Source of the DNA: an uncultured Ectothiorhodospiraceae bacterium
Lineage (GTDB): Bacteria > Pseudomonadota > Gammaproteobacteria > S012-40
DNA: 55,914 bases
Assembly (NCBI GenBank): GCA_945787715.1
Contig: CALZJE010000014.1
Location: forward strand, 1 to 55,914
Reading direction: 5' to 3'
A program made the translations under genes and the position numbers. The notes below the pieces were generated by a model. The model worked only from the letters and a program-made list of their open reading frames with translations. It had not been told where the DNA came from and did not search any database. Each line of letters begins with the position of its first letter. Position 1 is the first letter of the stretch. This document shows positions 6,520-15,686 of this stretch, one piece after another.

Positions 6520-8701
6520 CGATCTCTGCTCTGTGCTTGAAACTTATCTTGACTCCGAACAAGTCAAGGAAGTGTATGAAGCCTATCGTTTTGGCGCAGA
6601 AGCCCATGAAGGGCAAAAACGCTTAAGCGGTGAGCCTTATATATATCACCCACTCGCTGTTGCACGGATTCTTGCCGGCTTAAAGATGGATCACAATACC
6701 ATCATGGCGGCAATTCTTCATGATGTCATAGAAGACACCGATTACGCGAAAGAGCAACTCGCCAAACAATTTAATGAGGAAGTTGCTGATCTCGTTGATG
6801 GCGTTAGTAAGCTTACGCAAATAAAATTTGAATCCAAAGCAGAAGCTCAGGCGGAAAATTTTCGAAAGTTAATGCTGGCAATGGCCAAAGATGTACGTGT
6901 TATCCTGATCAAACTCGCTGACCGAGTGCATAACATGCGCACAATCGGCATTATGCGACCCGATAAAAGACGACGAATCGCAAAAGAAACATTAGATATT
7001 TATGTTCCCATTGCACATAGACTCGGCCTAAACAATATTCGTGTCGAACTTCAAGAGTTGGGATTTGAAGCACTACACCCACTACGCTTTAAAATACTCA
7101 CTAATGCCATAAAGAAAACTCGCGGTAATCGCACTGAAGTTGTTAATAAAATAGAAAAAGCGATTAACAGCCGACTGATTGTCGAAAATATTGATAGCAA
7201 GCTGATCGGTCGAGAAAAACATCTTTATAGTATTTATCAAAAAATGAAAGAAAAGCACCTCGGCTTCTCTCAAGTTTTCGATGTCTACGCATTCAGAATC
7301 ATCGTGAAATCGGTTGACGATTGTTACCGCACGTTAGGGGTAGTCCACAATATCTATAAACCATTGCCAGGACGATTTAAGGACTATATTGCCATCCCTA
7401 AAAAAAACGGCTACCAGAGTGTACATACAGTACTTTTTGGTCCTTTCGGAATGCCGATCGAAGTACAAATTCGCACCGATGAAATGGATAAAGTAGCCGA
7501 AGCAGGTATTGCCGCACACTGGCTCTATAAACAACCCGGTTCAAAAACGCCCAGCTCCCAAGGTAAAGCCCACGAATGGATACACGGTTTGCTGGAATTG
7601 CAAAAAACCACTGGCAACTCAATGGAGTTTCTAGAGAACGTTAAAATTGATCTCTTCCCCGATGTTGTTTATGTATTCACACCTAGAGGCGAGATCATGG
7701 AATTACCTCGCGGTGCGACACCCATCGATTTTGCCTATAACGTACACACTGACATCGGTAATTCCTGTGTCGCCGCAAAAGTAGACAGACACTTAAGCCC
7801 ATTAAGAACGCAACTGGAGACAGGGCAAACTGTCGAAGTCATCACCGCACCTGGCGCAAGGCCAAATCCTGCGTGGTTAAATTTTGTTGTCACTGGACGT
7901 GCACGCACTCATATACGAAACTATTTGAAAAACATGCAGGACAAAGAAGCAGCAGCACTTGGAACGCGGCTTCTCGAGAAAAGCCTCGACGCATTTTCTT
8001 TGTCATTAGACAGAATTCCAAAATCTCACTTGGATCGTGTTGTAAAGAATTTCAAACTCAAAAGTTCTGATGAATTGCTTGGAGAAATAGGTTTAGGTAA
8101 TCGAATGCCTTTGCTTGTCGCAAAACAATTAGTTAGTCTGCTTCCAGAACAAGAAAAATCAAGCAAGCAAAAAACAGCCAACATAAAACCTTTTAACTTT
8201 AAAGGAATATTTTCACGCTACACGCCTGCTTGGCTTAAGTCCGAAAAAGAGAAACCATTGGCGCTTTCCATTCGAGGAACCGAAGGCATTGTTGTCACTT
8301 ATGCGAAATGCTGCCGCCCCATCCCAGGTGATCCCATTGTTGGAATTTTCTCTGCTGGCAAGGGCATTGTTATACATACCACAGCTTGTAAAAATGTTCG
8401 TGATTTCAGAAAATCACCGGAAAATATTTTAGAACTGCAGTGGGAGCCTGATACCGAGGGAGATTTTCAGGTAGAGGTTCGCGTTGAAGTGTCAAACCAA
8501 AGGGGAGTTCTTGCTATCGTTGCATCAGCCATTGCAGATATGGATTCCAATATAGAAAACATTAGCCTGGATGAAAGAGATTCTGGTAATACTGATCTTA
8601 TTTTTCTCATTAACGTGAAGAACCGGCAACATTTAGCACAGATCATCCGTAAAATTCGACCACTTGATCAAGTGAAAAAAATAATACGCACACGAGGATA
8701 A
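6506..8701 (+). CDS. spoT: Bifunctional (p)ppGpp synthetase/hydrolase SpoT
   Basis: The 731-residue protein has the full Rel/Spo architecture. The HD hydrolase domain carries H72-D73 and the ED pair at 76-77 in LHDVIEDTD, so hydrolase activity is expected. The synthetase region contains [19 protein letters not shown] and [14 protein letters not shown] domain ([19 protein letters not shown]) and a C-terminal Zn-finger/ACT region ([12 protein letters not shown] then VSNQRGVLA) follow. The start at 6506 gives an N-terminus aligned with relatives ([12 protein letters not shown]), although the nearest SD fits an ATG ten bases earlier. It follows rpoZ and precedes ridA by 5 bp. Confidence 0.97.
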   Translation: MFLISDLCSVLETYLDSEQVKEVYEAYRFGAEAHEGQKRLSGEPYIYHPLAVARILAGLKMDHNTIMAAILHDVIEDTDYAKEQLAKQFNEEVADLVDGVSKLTQIKFESKAEAQAENFRKLMLAMAKDVRVILIKLADRVHNMRTIGIMRPDKRRRIAKETLDIYVPIAHRLGLNNIRVELQELGFEALHPLRFKILTNAIKKTRGNRTEVVNKIEKAINSRLIVENIDSKLIGREKHLYSIYQKMKEKHLGFSQVFDVYAFRIIVKSVDDCYRTLGVVHNIYKPLPGRFKDYIAIPKKNGYQSVHTVLFGPFGMPIEVQIRTDEMDKVAEAGIAAHWLYKQPGSKTPSSQGKAHEWIHGLLELQKTTGNSMEFLENVKIDLFPDVVYVFTPRGEIMELPRGATPIDFAYNVHTDIGNSCVAAKVDRHLSPLRTQLETGQTVEVITAPGARPNPAWLNFVVTGRARTHIRNYLKNMQDKEAAALGTRLLEKSLDAFSLSLDRIPKSHLDRVVKNFKLKSSDELLGEIGLGNRMPLLVAKQLVSLLPEQEKSSKQKTANIKPFNFKGIFSRYTPAWLKSEKEKPLALSIRGTEGIVVTYAKCCRPIPGDPIVGIFSAGKGIVIHTTACKNVRDFRKSPENILELQWEPDTEGDFQVEVRVEVSNQRGVLAIVASAIADMDSNIENISLDERDSGNTDLIFLINVKNRQHLAQIIRKIRPLDQVKKIIRTRG

Positions 8702-8706
8702 AACTT

Positions 8707-9087
8707 ATGGGAAAAGAAATTATTGCAACTGATAAAGCACCTCAAGCAATTGGCACCTATTCACAAGCGGTAAAAGTAGACAATACTGTCTATTTGTCTG
8801 GACAAATCCCACTTGACCCAAAAACCATGGAATTGGTAGATGGTGATATTTCAATGCAGATAAAACAAGTCTTCGAGAACCTTTCAGCAGTTTGCACAGC
8901 TTCTGGAGGATCGCTGCAGAATATTGTCAAACTTAACATTTTCCTAACAGATCTAAGCCACTTCCCAACAGTTAATGAAATAATGGCACAATATTTTGAC
9001 CAGCCCTATCCAGCTCGGGCTGCTATTGGCGTTGCTGCTTTACCAAAAGGCGCCGAAGTAGAAATGGATGGAGTAATGGTTATTTAA
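8707..9087 (+). CDS. ridA: RidA family enamine/imine deaminase
   Basis: The 126-residue product has the complete YjgF/RidA signature: [12 protein letters not shown] near the N-terminus, SGQIPLDP, and the C-terminal [20 protein letters not shown] that contains the arginine of the intersubunit active site. RidA removes reactive 2-aminoacrylate and related imines released by PLP enzymes such as threonine dehydratase. It follows spoT by 5 bp, the same arrangement as in Pseudomonas, so the two share a transcript. Confidence 0.96.
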   Translation: MGKEIIATDKAPQAIGTYSQAVKVDNTVYLSGQIPLDPKTMELVDGDISMQIKQVFENLSAVCTASGGSLQNIVKLNIFLTDLSHFPTVNEIMAQYFDQPYPARAAIGVAALPKGAEVEMDGVMVI

Positions 9088-9280
9088 GTGCGAATAATTC
9101 AATCATTGAATGTTAGCTGTTGAAGAATTGCTCTATCATCTCCTAGCCCAGTTGTTGCATTGTTTTTATTAGATCATTTCAATCCAATAATTTAATTCGT
9201 GTAATTGCACAACCAAAATATCAGATATTTAATTAATTGTCCGCAGTTGCAAGACACAAAACTGAGTAATTTGTATAGTC

Positions 9281-10459
9281 ATGTTTTGGAAAAGGAATAG
9301 TAAAGAAGATGCACCTAAAACCGGCTTGATTTTATCAGGGGGTGGTGCTCGTGCAGCCTATCAAGTTGGCGTATTAAAAGGTATTGCTGAACTTGTACCT
9401 AAAGACGCACCAAATCCTTTTCCCATTATTTGCGGGACATCTGCAGGCGCAATTAACGCCGCAGCTCTAGCCATATATTCACCGCAATTTCGAGCAGCTG
9501 TTTGGCGCATGGTTCATGTCTGGGGTAATTTTCATGTAGCGCAAGTCTTTAAATCAGACTTTACTGGATTAAGCTGCAGTGCTTTGCGCTGGGGATATTC
9601 TCTACTTAGAGGAGGCGGTAACAAAAACACACCAATATCATTATTAGACCGTGAGCCTCTTACCCACTTATTAGATCACTATCTACCCTTCAACAGTATT
9701 CAGAAATCTATCGATGACGGCTATTTACATTCACTGTGTATTACTGCATCTAACTTCGTCAACGGTCACTCCGTCGCCTTTTATCAAGGGATAGAATCAA
9801 TTGAGCCTTGGATAAGAGCAAATCGAATTGGCGTTCCAGCCCAAATAGGCATCGATCATTTGATGGCCTCCTCCGCTATTCCGTTTGTTTTCGCTCCTCA
9901 AAAAATTAACGGCGACTACTATGGGGACGGTACAATGCGACAAAATGCACCAACCAGCCCCGCGTTGCATTTGGGAGCGGATAAATTATTTGTGATTGGG
10001 GTTAAACATGAAAATTCTGAAGATTCCAAAAAACGCAAAATGACCAGTTACCCATCTTTGGGGCAAATTGCTGGTCATGTGCTTGATAGTATATTTCTTG
10101 ACAATGTTTCAATCGACTTAGAGAGATTGGAGAGAATTAACAAAACATTCAGTCAAATTCCTGATCGTCACATCCCTGATGACAGTGCAACCATTCGAAA
10201 AGTCGATATTTTATCGGTATCTCCAAGTAAAGATTTATACACCGTTGCTGAAAAACATTATCACTACATGCCAAGTTCAGTAAGATTGTTTATGCGTGGA
10301 TTAGGCACATCCAACCAAAACGGCTCAAATCTCGTCAGTTATCTATTGTTCGAGAAAGCTTATTGCCGGGAGCTTATCGCGTTGGGTTTTAGCGATACAC
10401 TTGAGCGCCGCGAAGAGATCATCCCATTTCTGAATATTGAAGAATCAAATAAAAAATAA
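9281..10459 (+). CDS. Patatin-like phospholipase
   Basis: The 392-residue protein has the patatin catalytic dyad. The oxyanion loop SGGGARAAYQVGVLKG is at about 19-34, the nucleophile elbow G-T-S-A-G has S54, and the catalytic Asp is D216 in GDGTMRQNAP. A C-terminal region (about 270-392) with LFMRGLG extends beyond the core, as in other proteobacterial patatin-like proteins. No signal peptide or membrane segment is seen, so it is probably cytoplasmic or membrane associated. No convincing Shine-Dalgarno precedes the ATG. The lipid substrate cannot be told from sequence. Confidence 0.87.
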   Translation: MFWKRNSKEDAPKTGLILSGGGARAAYQVGVLKGIAELVPKDAPNPFPIICGTSAGAINAAALAIYSPQFRAAVWRMVHVWGNFHVAQVFKSDFTGLSCSALRWGYSLLRGGGNKNTPISLLDREPLTHLLDHYLPFNSIQKSIDDGYLHSLCITASNFVNGHSVAFYQGIESIEPWIRANRIGVPAQIGIDHLMASSAIPFVFAPQKINGDYYGDGTMRQNAPTSPALHLGADKLFVIGVKHENSEDSKKRKMTSYPSLGQIAGHVLDSIFLDNVSIDLERLERINKTFSQIPDRHIPDDSATIRKVDILSVSPSKDLYTVAEKHYHYMPSSVRLFMRGLGTSNQNGSNLVSYLLFEKAYCRELIALGFSDTLERREEIIPFLNIEESNKK

Positions 10460-10544
10460 CATTTTCAAGTCCTTGTTGTTGCTAAATATTTCCTTTCTTC
10501 TGCGCAGATTCTGCTTATCAATTAGTCCATATTAATAATTGGTT

Positions 10545-10714
10545 AACTTTAAAGCGGTTAAATAGCGGCATTCCAACAGAGCAGCACAATAAAGCTGCCA
10601 ATCTCTCTTAACGGACTTCGCGAAGACTAAAATAACAATAAATAACAATAAAAAGACGCCCATAACAACAACAATAGGCACTTACATTAAAACCCGCTTC
10701 TGCGGGTTTTTTTT
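10545..10714 (+). ncRNA. Candidate CAA-rich small RNA (CrcZ-like), ends in intrinsic terminator
   Basis: The 456-bp gap between the patatin gene and tex contains no usable ORF. It contains tandem AACAATAA motifs at about 10629-10653 and CATAACAACAACAATAGG at 10661-10678, then a strong terminator. In Pseudomonas, CrcZ/CrcY RNAs carry repeated AAnAAnAA motifs that titrate Hfq with Crc. Here the motif type and the closing terminator match, but no cbrAB genes and no convincing RpoN -24/-12 promoter are present. The 5' end is a guess. It could instead be spacer sequence. Confidence 0.4.
10689..10714 (+). terminator. Intrinsic terminator in the patatin-tex gap
   Basis: AAAACCCGC, a TTCT loop and GCGGGTTTT form a stem followed by an eight-base T-run. 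It can end either the patatin transcript or the candidate small RNA. Confidence 0.85.
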
Positions 10715-10915
10715 ATTCCTAAAATATCTTAAAAGAGAGTGGTAGTAACTTTAACTAAATCCCCTTAAAATTGTTCTTTTCCAAAGTGAAAGAGAAGCTC
10801 ATTTTCCATATAATTGGTTTTCTGATATCACACTTCCCAAAACACTTCTGACAGAACTTAACTCGGATAATTTATGAATCTTACCCTACGAAACAAAATA
10901 AGGATTTCGATTTAA

Positions 10916-13228
10916 ATGCTAAATATCGCTGCAATCATTGCTGAAGAAATAAACTCTCCTGAAAGAAATATCGTGGCTGCAATTAGCCTGATTGATGAAG
11001 GCGCAACAGTCCCCTTTATCTCACGTTATAGAAAAGAGGTAACTGGTGGGTTGGATGATATCCAGTTGAGAACCCTAGATGAGCGTTTGAGTTATTTACG
11101 TGAACTGGAGGAAAGAAAGCAGGTTGTTGTTAATAGCATAAAAGAGCAAGAAAAGCTGACTCCCGATTTGCAGCAACAGATTGAATCAACCATTACTAAA
11201 ACAGCACTAGAAGATATTTATCGCCCTTATATGCCTAAGCGTCGAACCAAAGCACAAATAGCCAAAGAAGCGGGGTTGGAGCCACTTGCGTTAGAGCTCT
11301 TAAACGATCAAGACTTAATACCAGAAGCTGTTGCACAAAAATTCCTAAAATCAGAAAAAGCCATCAATACCGAAAAAGATGCATTAGATGGAGCCAAACA
11401 AATTCTGATGGAATTATTTTCAGAAGATCCAGAGCTAAGCGCAAACTTGCGAGAACACATTTGGGATAACGCAAAGCTTCAATCTAATGTCGTGCTAGGA
11501 AAAGAACAAGAGGCGGCCAAATTCTCTGATTATTTTGACACAGCTGAGCCCATTTCAAAAATCCCTTCGCATCGAGGCCTTGCACTTTTTCGAGGCCGAA
11601 ACGAGGGATTTCTTACACTGACACTTATTTTAGATGAAGGTGAAGAGATCAATCTACCGGCCACTAACAGTAATGTTTGCGCAATAAAAATCGCAAAGAA
11701 ATTCAATATTGATGAAAACAAAAACGCTGGAAAATGGTTGTCGGAAGTTGCTCGCTGGACATGGCGAGTAAAGCTGGCCTCACGAATAGATACCGAATTA
11801 AAACTACGCTTGAAAGAAAGCGCAGAACTCGAAGCGATTAAAGTTTTCTCGCAAAACCTGAATGATCTTTTAATGGCAGCACCTGCAGGCCCTAGAGCAA
11901 CAATGGGCTTAGATCCAGGATTCAGAACCGGGGTAAAAGTTGCAATCGTTGACACGACAGGTAAATTTGTAGAAAACTCGGTTATCTATCCACACGAGCC
12001 GCAAAAAAAATATGACCAGGCGATTCATATTCTCGCAGCACTAATCAAAAAACATAATGTGGATTTGATAAGTATCGGCAACGGCACAGCATCACGCGAA
12101 ACCGACAGGCTGGTGAGTGACCTTTGCAAACAACATCCCGATTTAAAGTTAAATAAAATTGTTGTGTCAGAGGCTGGTGCATCAGTCTATTCTGCCTCTG
12201 AAATTGCAGCGGATGAATTTCCTGATCTTGATGTAACTGTAAGAGGTGCAATATCTATAGCACGCCGCTTACAAGATCCATTGGCAGAACTTGTTAAAAT
12301 TGACCCGAAATCAATCGGCGTTGGTCAGTATCAACATGATGTAAACCAAACTAAGCTCGCTAAAAGCCTGTTTGCGGTTGTTGAAGATTGTGTAAACTCC
12401 GTTGGCGTTGATGTAAACACTGCCTCTGCTGCACTGCTTTCTCACATTTCAGGATTAAATACGACACTTGCAAAAAATGTTGTCGCTTTTCGAGATTCTA
12501 ACGGTAAATTCAACAATCGAAATGAGCTCAAAAAGGTTCCTCGTCTGGGAGATAAAGCTTTTGAACAATGTGCAGGTTTTTTACGCGTCATGAACGGCAC
12601 CAATCCATTGGATGCATCAACCGTTCACCCTGAAGCTTATCCTGTTGTTCAACGCATCCTAGATCATACCGGTAAAAATATTAAACAGTTGATTGGAGAT
12701 TCAAAAAGCCTGATAGCAATCAACAGCAGTGCCTTTTGTGATGAAAAGTTTGGTGAATTAACTATCAAAGACATTATCTCCGAGCTGGAAAAACCTGGCC
12801 GAGATCCTCGTCCTGAATTCAAGTCCGCAACTTTTAAAGAAGGTGTTGAGACAATGAATGACCTAAAAACCGATATGATTCTTGAAGGTGTTGTTACAAA
12901 CGTTACTAATTTTGGTGCTTTTGTCGATATTGGTGTGCATCAAGACGGTTTGGTGCACATATCAGTGCTTGCCGATAAATTTGTTAAGGATCCACGGAGT
13001 GTGGTGAAAGCCGGCGATGTTGTTAATGTAAAAGTAGTGGAAGTTGATATTGCTCGTAAACGAATTGCATTAACCATGCGACTTGATCAAAAAACTGTTG
13101 AACATATCCCACAAAGCAAGCCTAATAATCTTTCAAAGAAGCAGGCTAAACATAAAACTGCACAATCAGCTGAAGAATCTGGCAATGCTTTTGCCATGGC
13201 GTTTGCTAACGCTAAGAATAAAGATTAA
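10916..13228 (+). CDS. tex: Tex family S1 RNA-binding protein
   Basis: The 770-residue protein matches Tex/YhgF, a conserved nucleic-acid-binding protein. The N-terminal Tex region begins with MLNIAAIIAEEI and contains VPFISRYRKEVTGGLDDIQL. A YqgF/RNase H-like domain follows (MGLDPGFRTGVKVAIVD, about 330-460). The helix-hairpin-helix region is at VGVDVNTASAALLSHISGL. An S1 domain ends the protein (GVVTNVTNFGAFVDIGVHQ, about 660-730), followed by a Lys-rich tail. Related proteins affect transcription and toxin expression. It appears monocistronic with a terminator behind it. Confidence 0.95.
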   Translation: MLNIAAIIAEEINSPERNIVAAISLIDEGATVPFISRYRKEVTGGLDDIQLRTLDERLSYLRELEERKQVVVNSIKEQEKLTPDLQQQIESTITKTALEDIYRPYMPKRRTKAQIAKEAGLEPLALELLNDQDLIPEAVAQKFLKSEKAINTEKDALDGAKQILMELFSEDPELSANLREHIWDNAKLQSNVVLGKEQEAAKFSDYFDTAEPISKIPSHRGLALFRGRNEGFLTLTLILDEGEEINLPATNSNVCAIKIAKKFNIDENKNAGKWLSEVARWTWRVKLASRIDTELKLRLKESAELEAIKVFSQNLNDLLMAAPAGPRATMGLDPGFRTGVKVAIVDTTGKFVENSVIYPHEPQKKYDQAIHILAALIKKHNVDLISIGNGTASRETDRLVSDLCKQHPDLKLNKIVVSEAGASVYSASEIAADEFPDLDVTVRGAISIARRLQDPLAELVKIDPKSIGVGQYQHDVNQTKLAKSLFAVVEDCVNSVGVDVNTASAALLSHISGLNTTLAKNVVAFRDSNGKFNNRNELKKVPRLGDKAFEQCAGFLRVMNGTNPLDASTVHPEAYPVVQRILDHTGKNIKQLIGDSKSLIAINSSAFCDEKFGELTIKDIISELEKPGRDPRPEFKSATFKEGVETMNDLKTDMILEGVVTNVTNFGAFVDIGVHQDGLVHISVLADKFVKDPRSVVKAGDVVNVKVVEVDIARKRIALTMRLDQKTVEHIPQSKPNNLSKKQAKHKTAQSAEESGNAFAMAFANAKNKD

Positions 13229-13266
13229 ATAATTCCGAATAATTCATGAGAAGCCCAGGTTAAAAA

Positions 13267-13306
13267 CAGCGTTACCCTTATAAAAAAAGAGTAACGCTGA
13301 TTTTCT
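13267..13306 (+). terminator. Terminator hairpin after tex
   Basis: CAGCGTTACCC and GAGTAACGCTG form an 11-bp stem with one mismatch around an A-rich loop, followed by ATTTTCTTG. It lies 40 bp past the tex stop. Confidence 0.7.
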
Positions 13307-13437
13307 TGTACTGGAAATATCTTTACTAATCCACTAAGATATTTTTAAAATCAAGGAACCGTTACCTTGTAAAAGCGTCAAACTTAGACTGTACATTAGC
13401 ATTGGCTAATATTGCTTATATTATGGAGACATCTATC

Positions 13438-13728
13438 ATGAAAACAAAAAACATTGTTATCAAAGGAATAGCGGTATTATTTTTTCTATCATCCGGCGCC
13501 GTACTCGCCTGTGGTGGCGAAGCATCCGGAAAACATTTCGGACAAGTTACGAGCATCGATTCAACTAAATCGACATTCACAATTCGTGACGCCGAAACTC
13601 GTAGTCCGATCACTTTTCAGGCAAATCAAGATGTTTTGAGCAAGGCTAAATCAACAAATGGCAACATAATGGTTAATTATGAAGAAAACGAAAATGGCAA
13701 CTTAGAAGCCATGAGTATCTCTTTATAG
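13438..13728 (+). CDS. Small exported protein, function unknown
   Basis: I start this 96-residue protein at the ATG at 13438, which has a GGAG-type site upstream and gives MKTKNIVIKGIAVLFFLSSG, a standard signal peptide ending before ACGGEASG. The longer frame from 13402 would bury that signal. The mature part (about 70 residues) has alternating strands such as GQVTSIDSTKSTFTIRD, reminiscent of small periplasmic OB-fold or DUF5666/CusF-like proteins that bind metals, but no family motif is certain. The cysteine right at the cleavage region (AVLAC) could alternatively be a lipobox. Confidence 0.6.
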   Translation: MKTKNIVIKGIAVLFFLSSGAVLACGGEASGKHFGQVTSIDSTKSTFTIRDAETRSPITFQANQDVLSKAKSTNGNIMVNYEENENGNLEAMSISL

Positions 13729-13914
13729 CAACAGATCAACAACTTAATCAGCTCTAGTACTTATTAGTGCTGGAGCTGGCTCATTCTCTCGTCTGGTTCC
13801 GCCTGGAAAACACTAAACCTCGTTCACATTTCAAACATTTAGCCCTCCCGCACTCTTAATTTCATCCCATCCATGCCGATCTATGAATGTGAACCTTAAA
13901 CCAGGAGTCAAGCA

Positions 13915-14112
13915 ATGGATATAAATGGCATTGCAAGTGGAGCAATTTCTCAAGCTTCTTCACAAAAAACAGGAGATGCTGTCGGTGTTACTGTGGCTAG
14001 AAAAGCCATGGATATCCAAGCTGATGCAGCGGCACAACTGATAAGTTCGGTTACACCAGCAAAAACCGCCAGTGAGCCGCATTTAGGCAACAATATAGAC
14101 GTTCGAGCTTAA
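13915..14112 (+). CDS. YjfB-like small putative motility protein
   Basis: This 65-residue protein begins MDINGIASGAISQASSQ and contains VTVARKAMDIQADAAAQLI, matching the YjfB family of very small proteins (start MDI, central AxxKAMD) labelled putative motility protein. The CAGGAG ribosome site is well placed. No flagellar genes are nearby. Its TAA stop is the first base triplet of a TTAACCCTAAAAAAAACC tract that resembles the terminus of the family-2 repeats, so the 3' end may have been reshaped by an insertion. Confidence 0.65.
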   Translation: MDINGIASGAISQASSQKTGDAVGVTVARKAMDIQADAAAQLISSVTPAKTASEPHLGNNIDVRA

Positions 14113-14130
14113 CCCTAAAAAAAACCAAAG

Positions 14131-14302
14131 TTAAACCTAGAAAAAGCAGTTGGGCGCGCAAATAGAATGCAGGATATTGTTTTGAATAGCGTAATGAAAA
14201 AAGTTGTCTTCACCTGGTTGGTGAAGCAAGCTTTTTTCATATAGCTAGGCGAAACAAGAGCCTGTGTTATATTTCGTGGATCAACTGCTTTTTTTAGGTT
14301 AA
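14131..14302. repeat. Family-2 palindromic repeat, about 172 bp
   Basis: The left end TTAAACCTAGAAAAAGCAG and the right end (reverse complement TTAACCTAAAAAAAGCAGTT) are imperfect inverted repeats. Inside are the conserved hairpin CACCTGGTTGGTG and ATGAAAA/TTTTCAT arms, both shared with the copy at 44676-44845. Further TIR-like tracts flank it on each side (14110-14127 and 14302-14312), as if another copy had been nested or partly deleted. It fills most of the gap between the yjfB-like and MoeA-like genes. Confidence 0.75.
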
Positions 14303-14306
14303 ACCT

Positions 14307-14363
14307 AAAAAAAGCACTTTATCTTCCCACTTTTCTCTGCGGGAAATATCGTGCTTTTTTTTT
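14307..14363 (+). terminator. Long interrupted terminator hairpin
   Basis: AAAAAAAGCAC and GTGCTTTTTTTTT enclose a second inner pairing (TTCCC with GGGAA), with a nine-base T-run at the end. It lies upstream of the MoeA-like gene and ends transcription from the yjfB-like gene and repeat. Confidence 0.65.
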
Positions 14364-14438
14364 CTCTCCTACCTAAGTTATTATTGTGACAAACTACGCA
14401 CACTTCGTGTATTACGGAACCATATAAAGGAAATAAAT

Positions 14439-15449
14439 GTGACGGAAGAATCACCGCTAGTCCAAGCTCAGGAAAATTACGCTCAGAAAATACCATTTCG
14501 CGCTTTAAGCTCTGAAAGATGCACTTTGAAAAATGCATTAGGAAGAGTTGTTAGCAATGATATTTCAGCACCGATAGCTTCACCGCCTTATTCACGTGCA
14601 ATTGTCGAAGGCTATCTCGTCAATACAGCCGAAACAAAAACCGCGAATGATGATTCAAATGTCAGTTTCGCAATAACTGGCGAAATTAAACCAGGAGATA
14701 GCGAACCTCTCTACCCTAAAGACGGAGAAGGGGTACAAGTTTCAACCGGGAGCATCATTGGTGATGGTAACTATTCCATAGTCAGAATGTGGGAAGCAAA
14801 TGTTTCAGAAAACAACTTCACTATTTCACGTCCATTTCCCCCGCGCTTTTTTATTGAGGATAAGGGCTGTGATATAGAGCAAGGTAGCACCATAATTCCT
14901 GCCGGGACAAAGTTAACGCCCTCTCAAATAGGTACACTTGCCAGCATGGGCATTAATGAAGTTGAAGTCGTCAAACAGCCTGTTGTCACTGTTTTTTCTT
15001 CTGGAGATGAAGTAATAGCTCACACTGATAACTTCAAATCCGGATATATTTTTGATTGCAACACACCAATGCTATTAGCAGCTATTGCAGAAAATGGCGG
15101 CATTGCAAAGAGTGGTGGAATTCAGTCAGATAATTTCGATCACTTCGTAACAGCAGTGAAAACTGCACTGACTGATTCAGACATGATTGTCATCGCTGGT
15201 GGAACTGCAATCGACGGAAGAGATTTTATTTCAGATCTGCTTCGTGAAGTTGGTGAACTAGCATTAGACGGCGTGCAGATGCGCTCCGGTCGACCTCTTA
15301 TTATGGGTGTAGCAGAAGGTAAGCCTATTGTGTGTGTCGCAGGGCATCCACCTGAAGCGTTAAGAGGGTTTCAACTGTTTGGTACCTTAGCGATTAATAG
15401 ATTGTCCGGGCAAGATCTACCAATTCCGACCGATCCAAATGAAAGTTAA
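14439..15449 (+). CDS. MoeA-like molybdopterin-binding protein, shortened
   Basis: The 336-residue product matches MoeA domains I-III. These are an N-terminal ALGRVVSNDISAPIASPPYSRA, a middle region with GDGEGVQVSTG, and the MPT-binding fold with VVTVFSSGDEVI, IVIAGGTAIDGRDFISD and GRPLIMGVAEGKPIVCVAGHP. MoeA is normally about 400 residues; domain IV is missing. The usual GGxSxGDYD motif reads GGTAIDGRDF. No other molybdenum-cofactor genes are nearby. The start is GTG; AAAGGA precedes it, and an ATG two bases earlier leads straight to TGA. It may be a paralogue with another role rather than a true MoeA. Confidence 0.75.
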   Translation: MTEESPLVQAQENYAQKIPFRALSSERCTLKNALGRVVSNDISAPIASPPYSRAIVEGYLVNTAETKTANDDSNVSFAITGEIKPGDSEPLYPKDGEGVQVSTGSIIGDGNYSIVRMWEANVSENNFTISRPFPPRFFIEDKGCDIEQGSTIIPAGTKLTPSQIGTLASMGINEVEVVKQPVVTVFSSGDEVIAHTDNFKSGYIFDCNTPMLLAAIAENGGIAKSGGIQSDNFDHFVTAVKTALTDSDMIVIAGGTAIDGRDFISDLLREVGELALDGVQMRSGRPLIMGVAEGKPIVCVAGHPPEALRGFQLFGTLAINRLSGQDLPIPTDPNES

Positions 15450-15450
15450 T

Positions 15451-15686
15451 CGAGGAGTCTGTCGAACTTAGGATTGATCTACTCGGCAATTGCTCCTGCA
15501 TCGCCTAAAGCGCCTACAGTTGGTGCTCTACCTTCTGCTTTCATGCAGTCGTGTGGAAAAGCTATTTTGAAGCAGATAGTTTATTCGTTGGAGGATAATA
15601 GTCGTAGCTATTAGCCGAAAAGGAACAAATAATCTGATCAAAATAGCTTTCCCTCGCTACGATCACCTAAGTCCGACAGTCTCCTA
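15451..15686. repeat. Family-1 related palindromic repeat, 236 bp variant
   Basis: GAGGAGTCTGTCGAACTTAGG on the left mirrors CCTAAGTCCGACAGTCTCC on the right. The right two-thirds align in the same orientation with the 165-bp family-1 copies (TTTTGAAGCAGAT, GTAGCTATT, CGAAAAGGA, CTGATCAAAAT). An additional left segment (15475-15545) contains the 20-mer shared with the 137-265 element. The right end overlaps the last codons and the TAG stop of rsmJ. The MoeA-like gene ends 2 bp before its left end. Confidence 0.75.

Noticed and set aside
6490-6530. Frameshift at the 5' end of spoT
   Set aside because: The ATG at 6506 already gives an N-terminus that fits SpoT homologues, so no frameshift is needed to explain the upstream SD.
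9273-9278. TATAGT just before the patatin ATG as a promoter -10
   Set aside because: It is only 2 bp from the ATG, so transcription would start inside the gene, and there is no -35 at a normal distance.
10525-10580. RpoN-type -24/-12 promoter for the candidate small RNA
   Set aside because: A GG-N10-GC spacing exists, but the flanking bases do not match TGGCAC and TTGCA, so I do not call it.
13233-13247. Solo family-3-like end (CCGAATAATTCATGA) after tex
   Set aside because: Only about 15 bp and no partner arm; could be chance in AT-rich DNA.
13750-13780. Hairpin after the 96-residue exported protein as terminator
   Set aside because: The stem needs G-T pairs and lacks a T-run; left as weak structure only.
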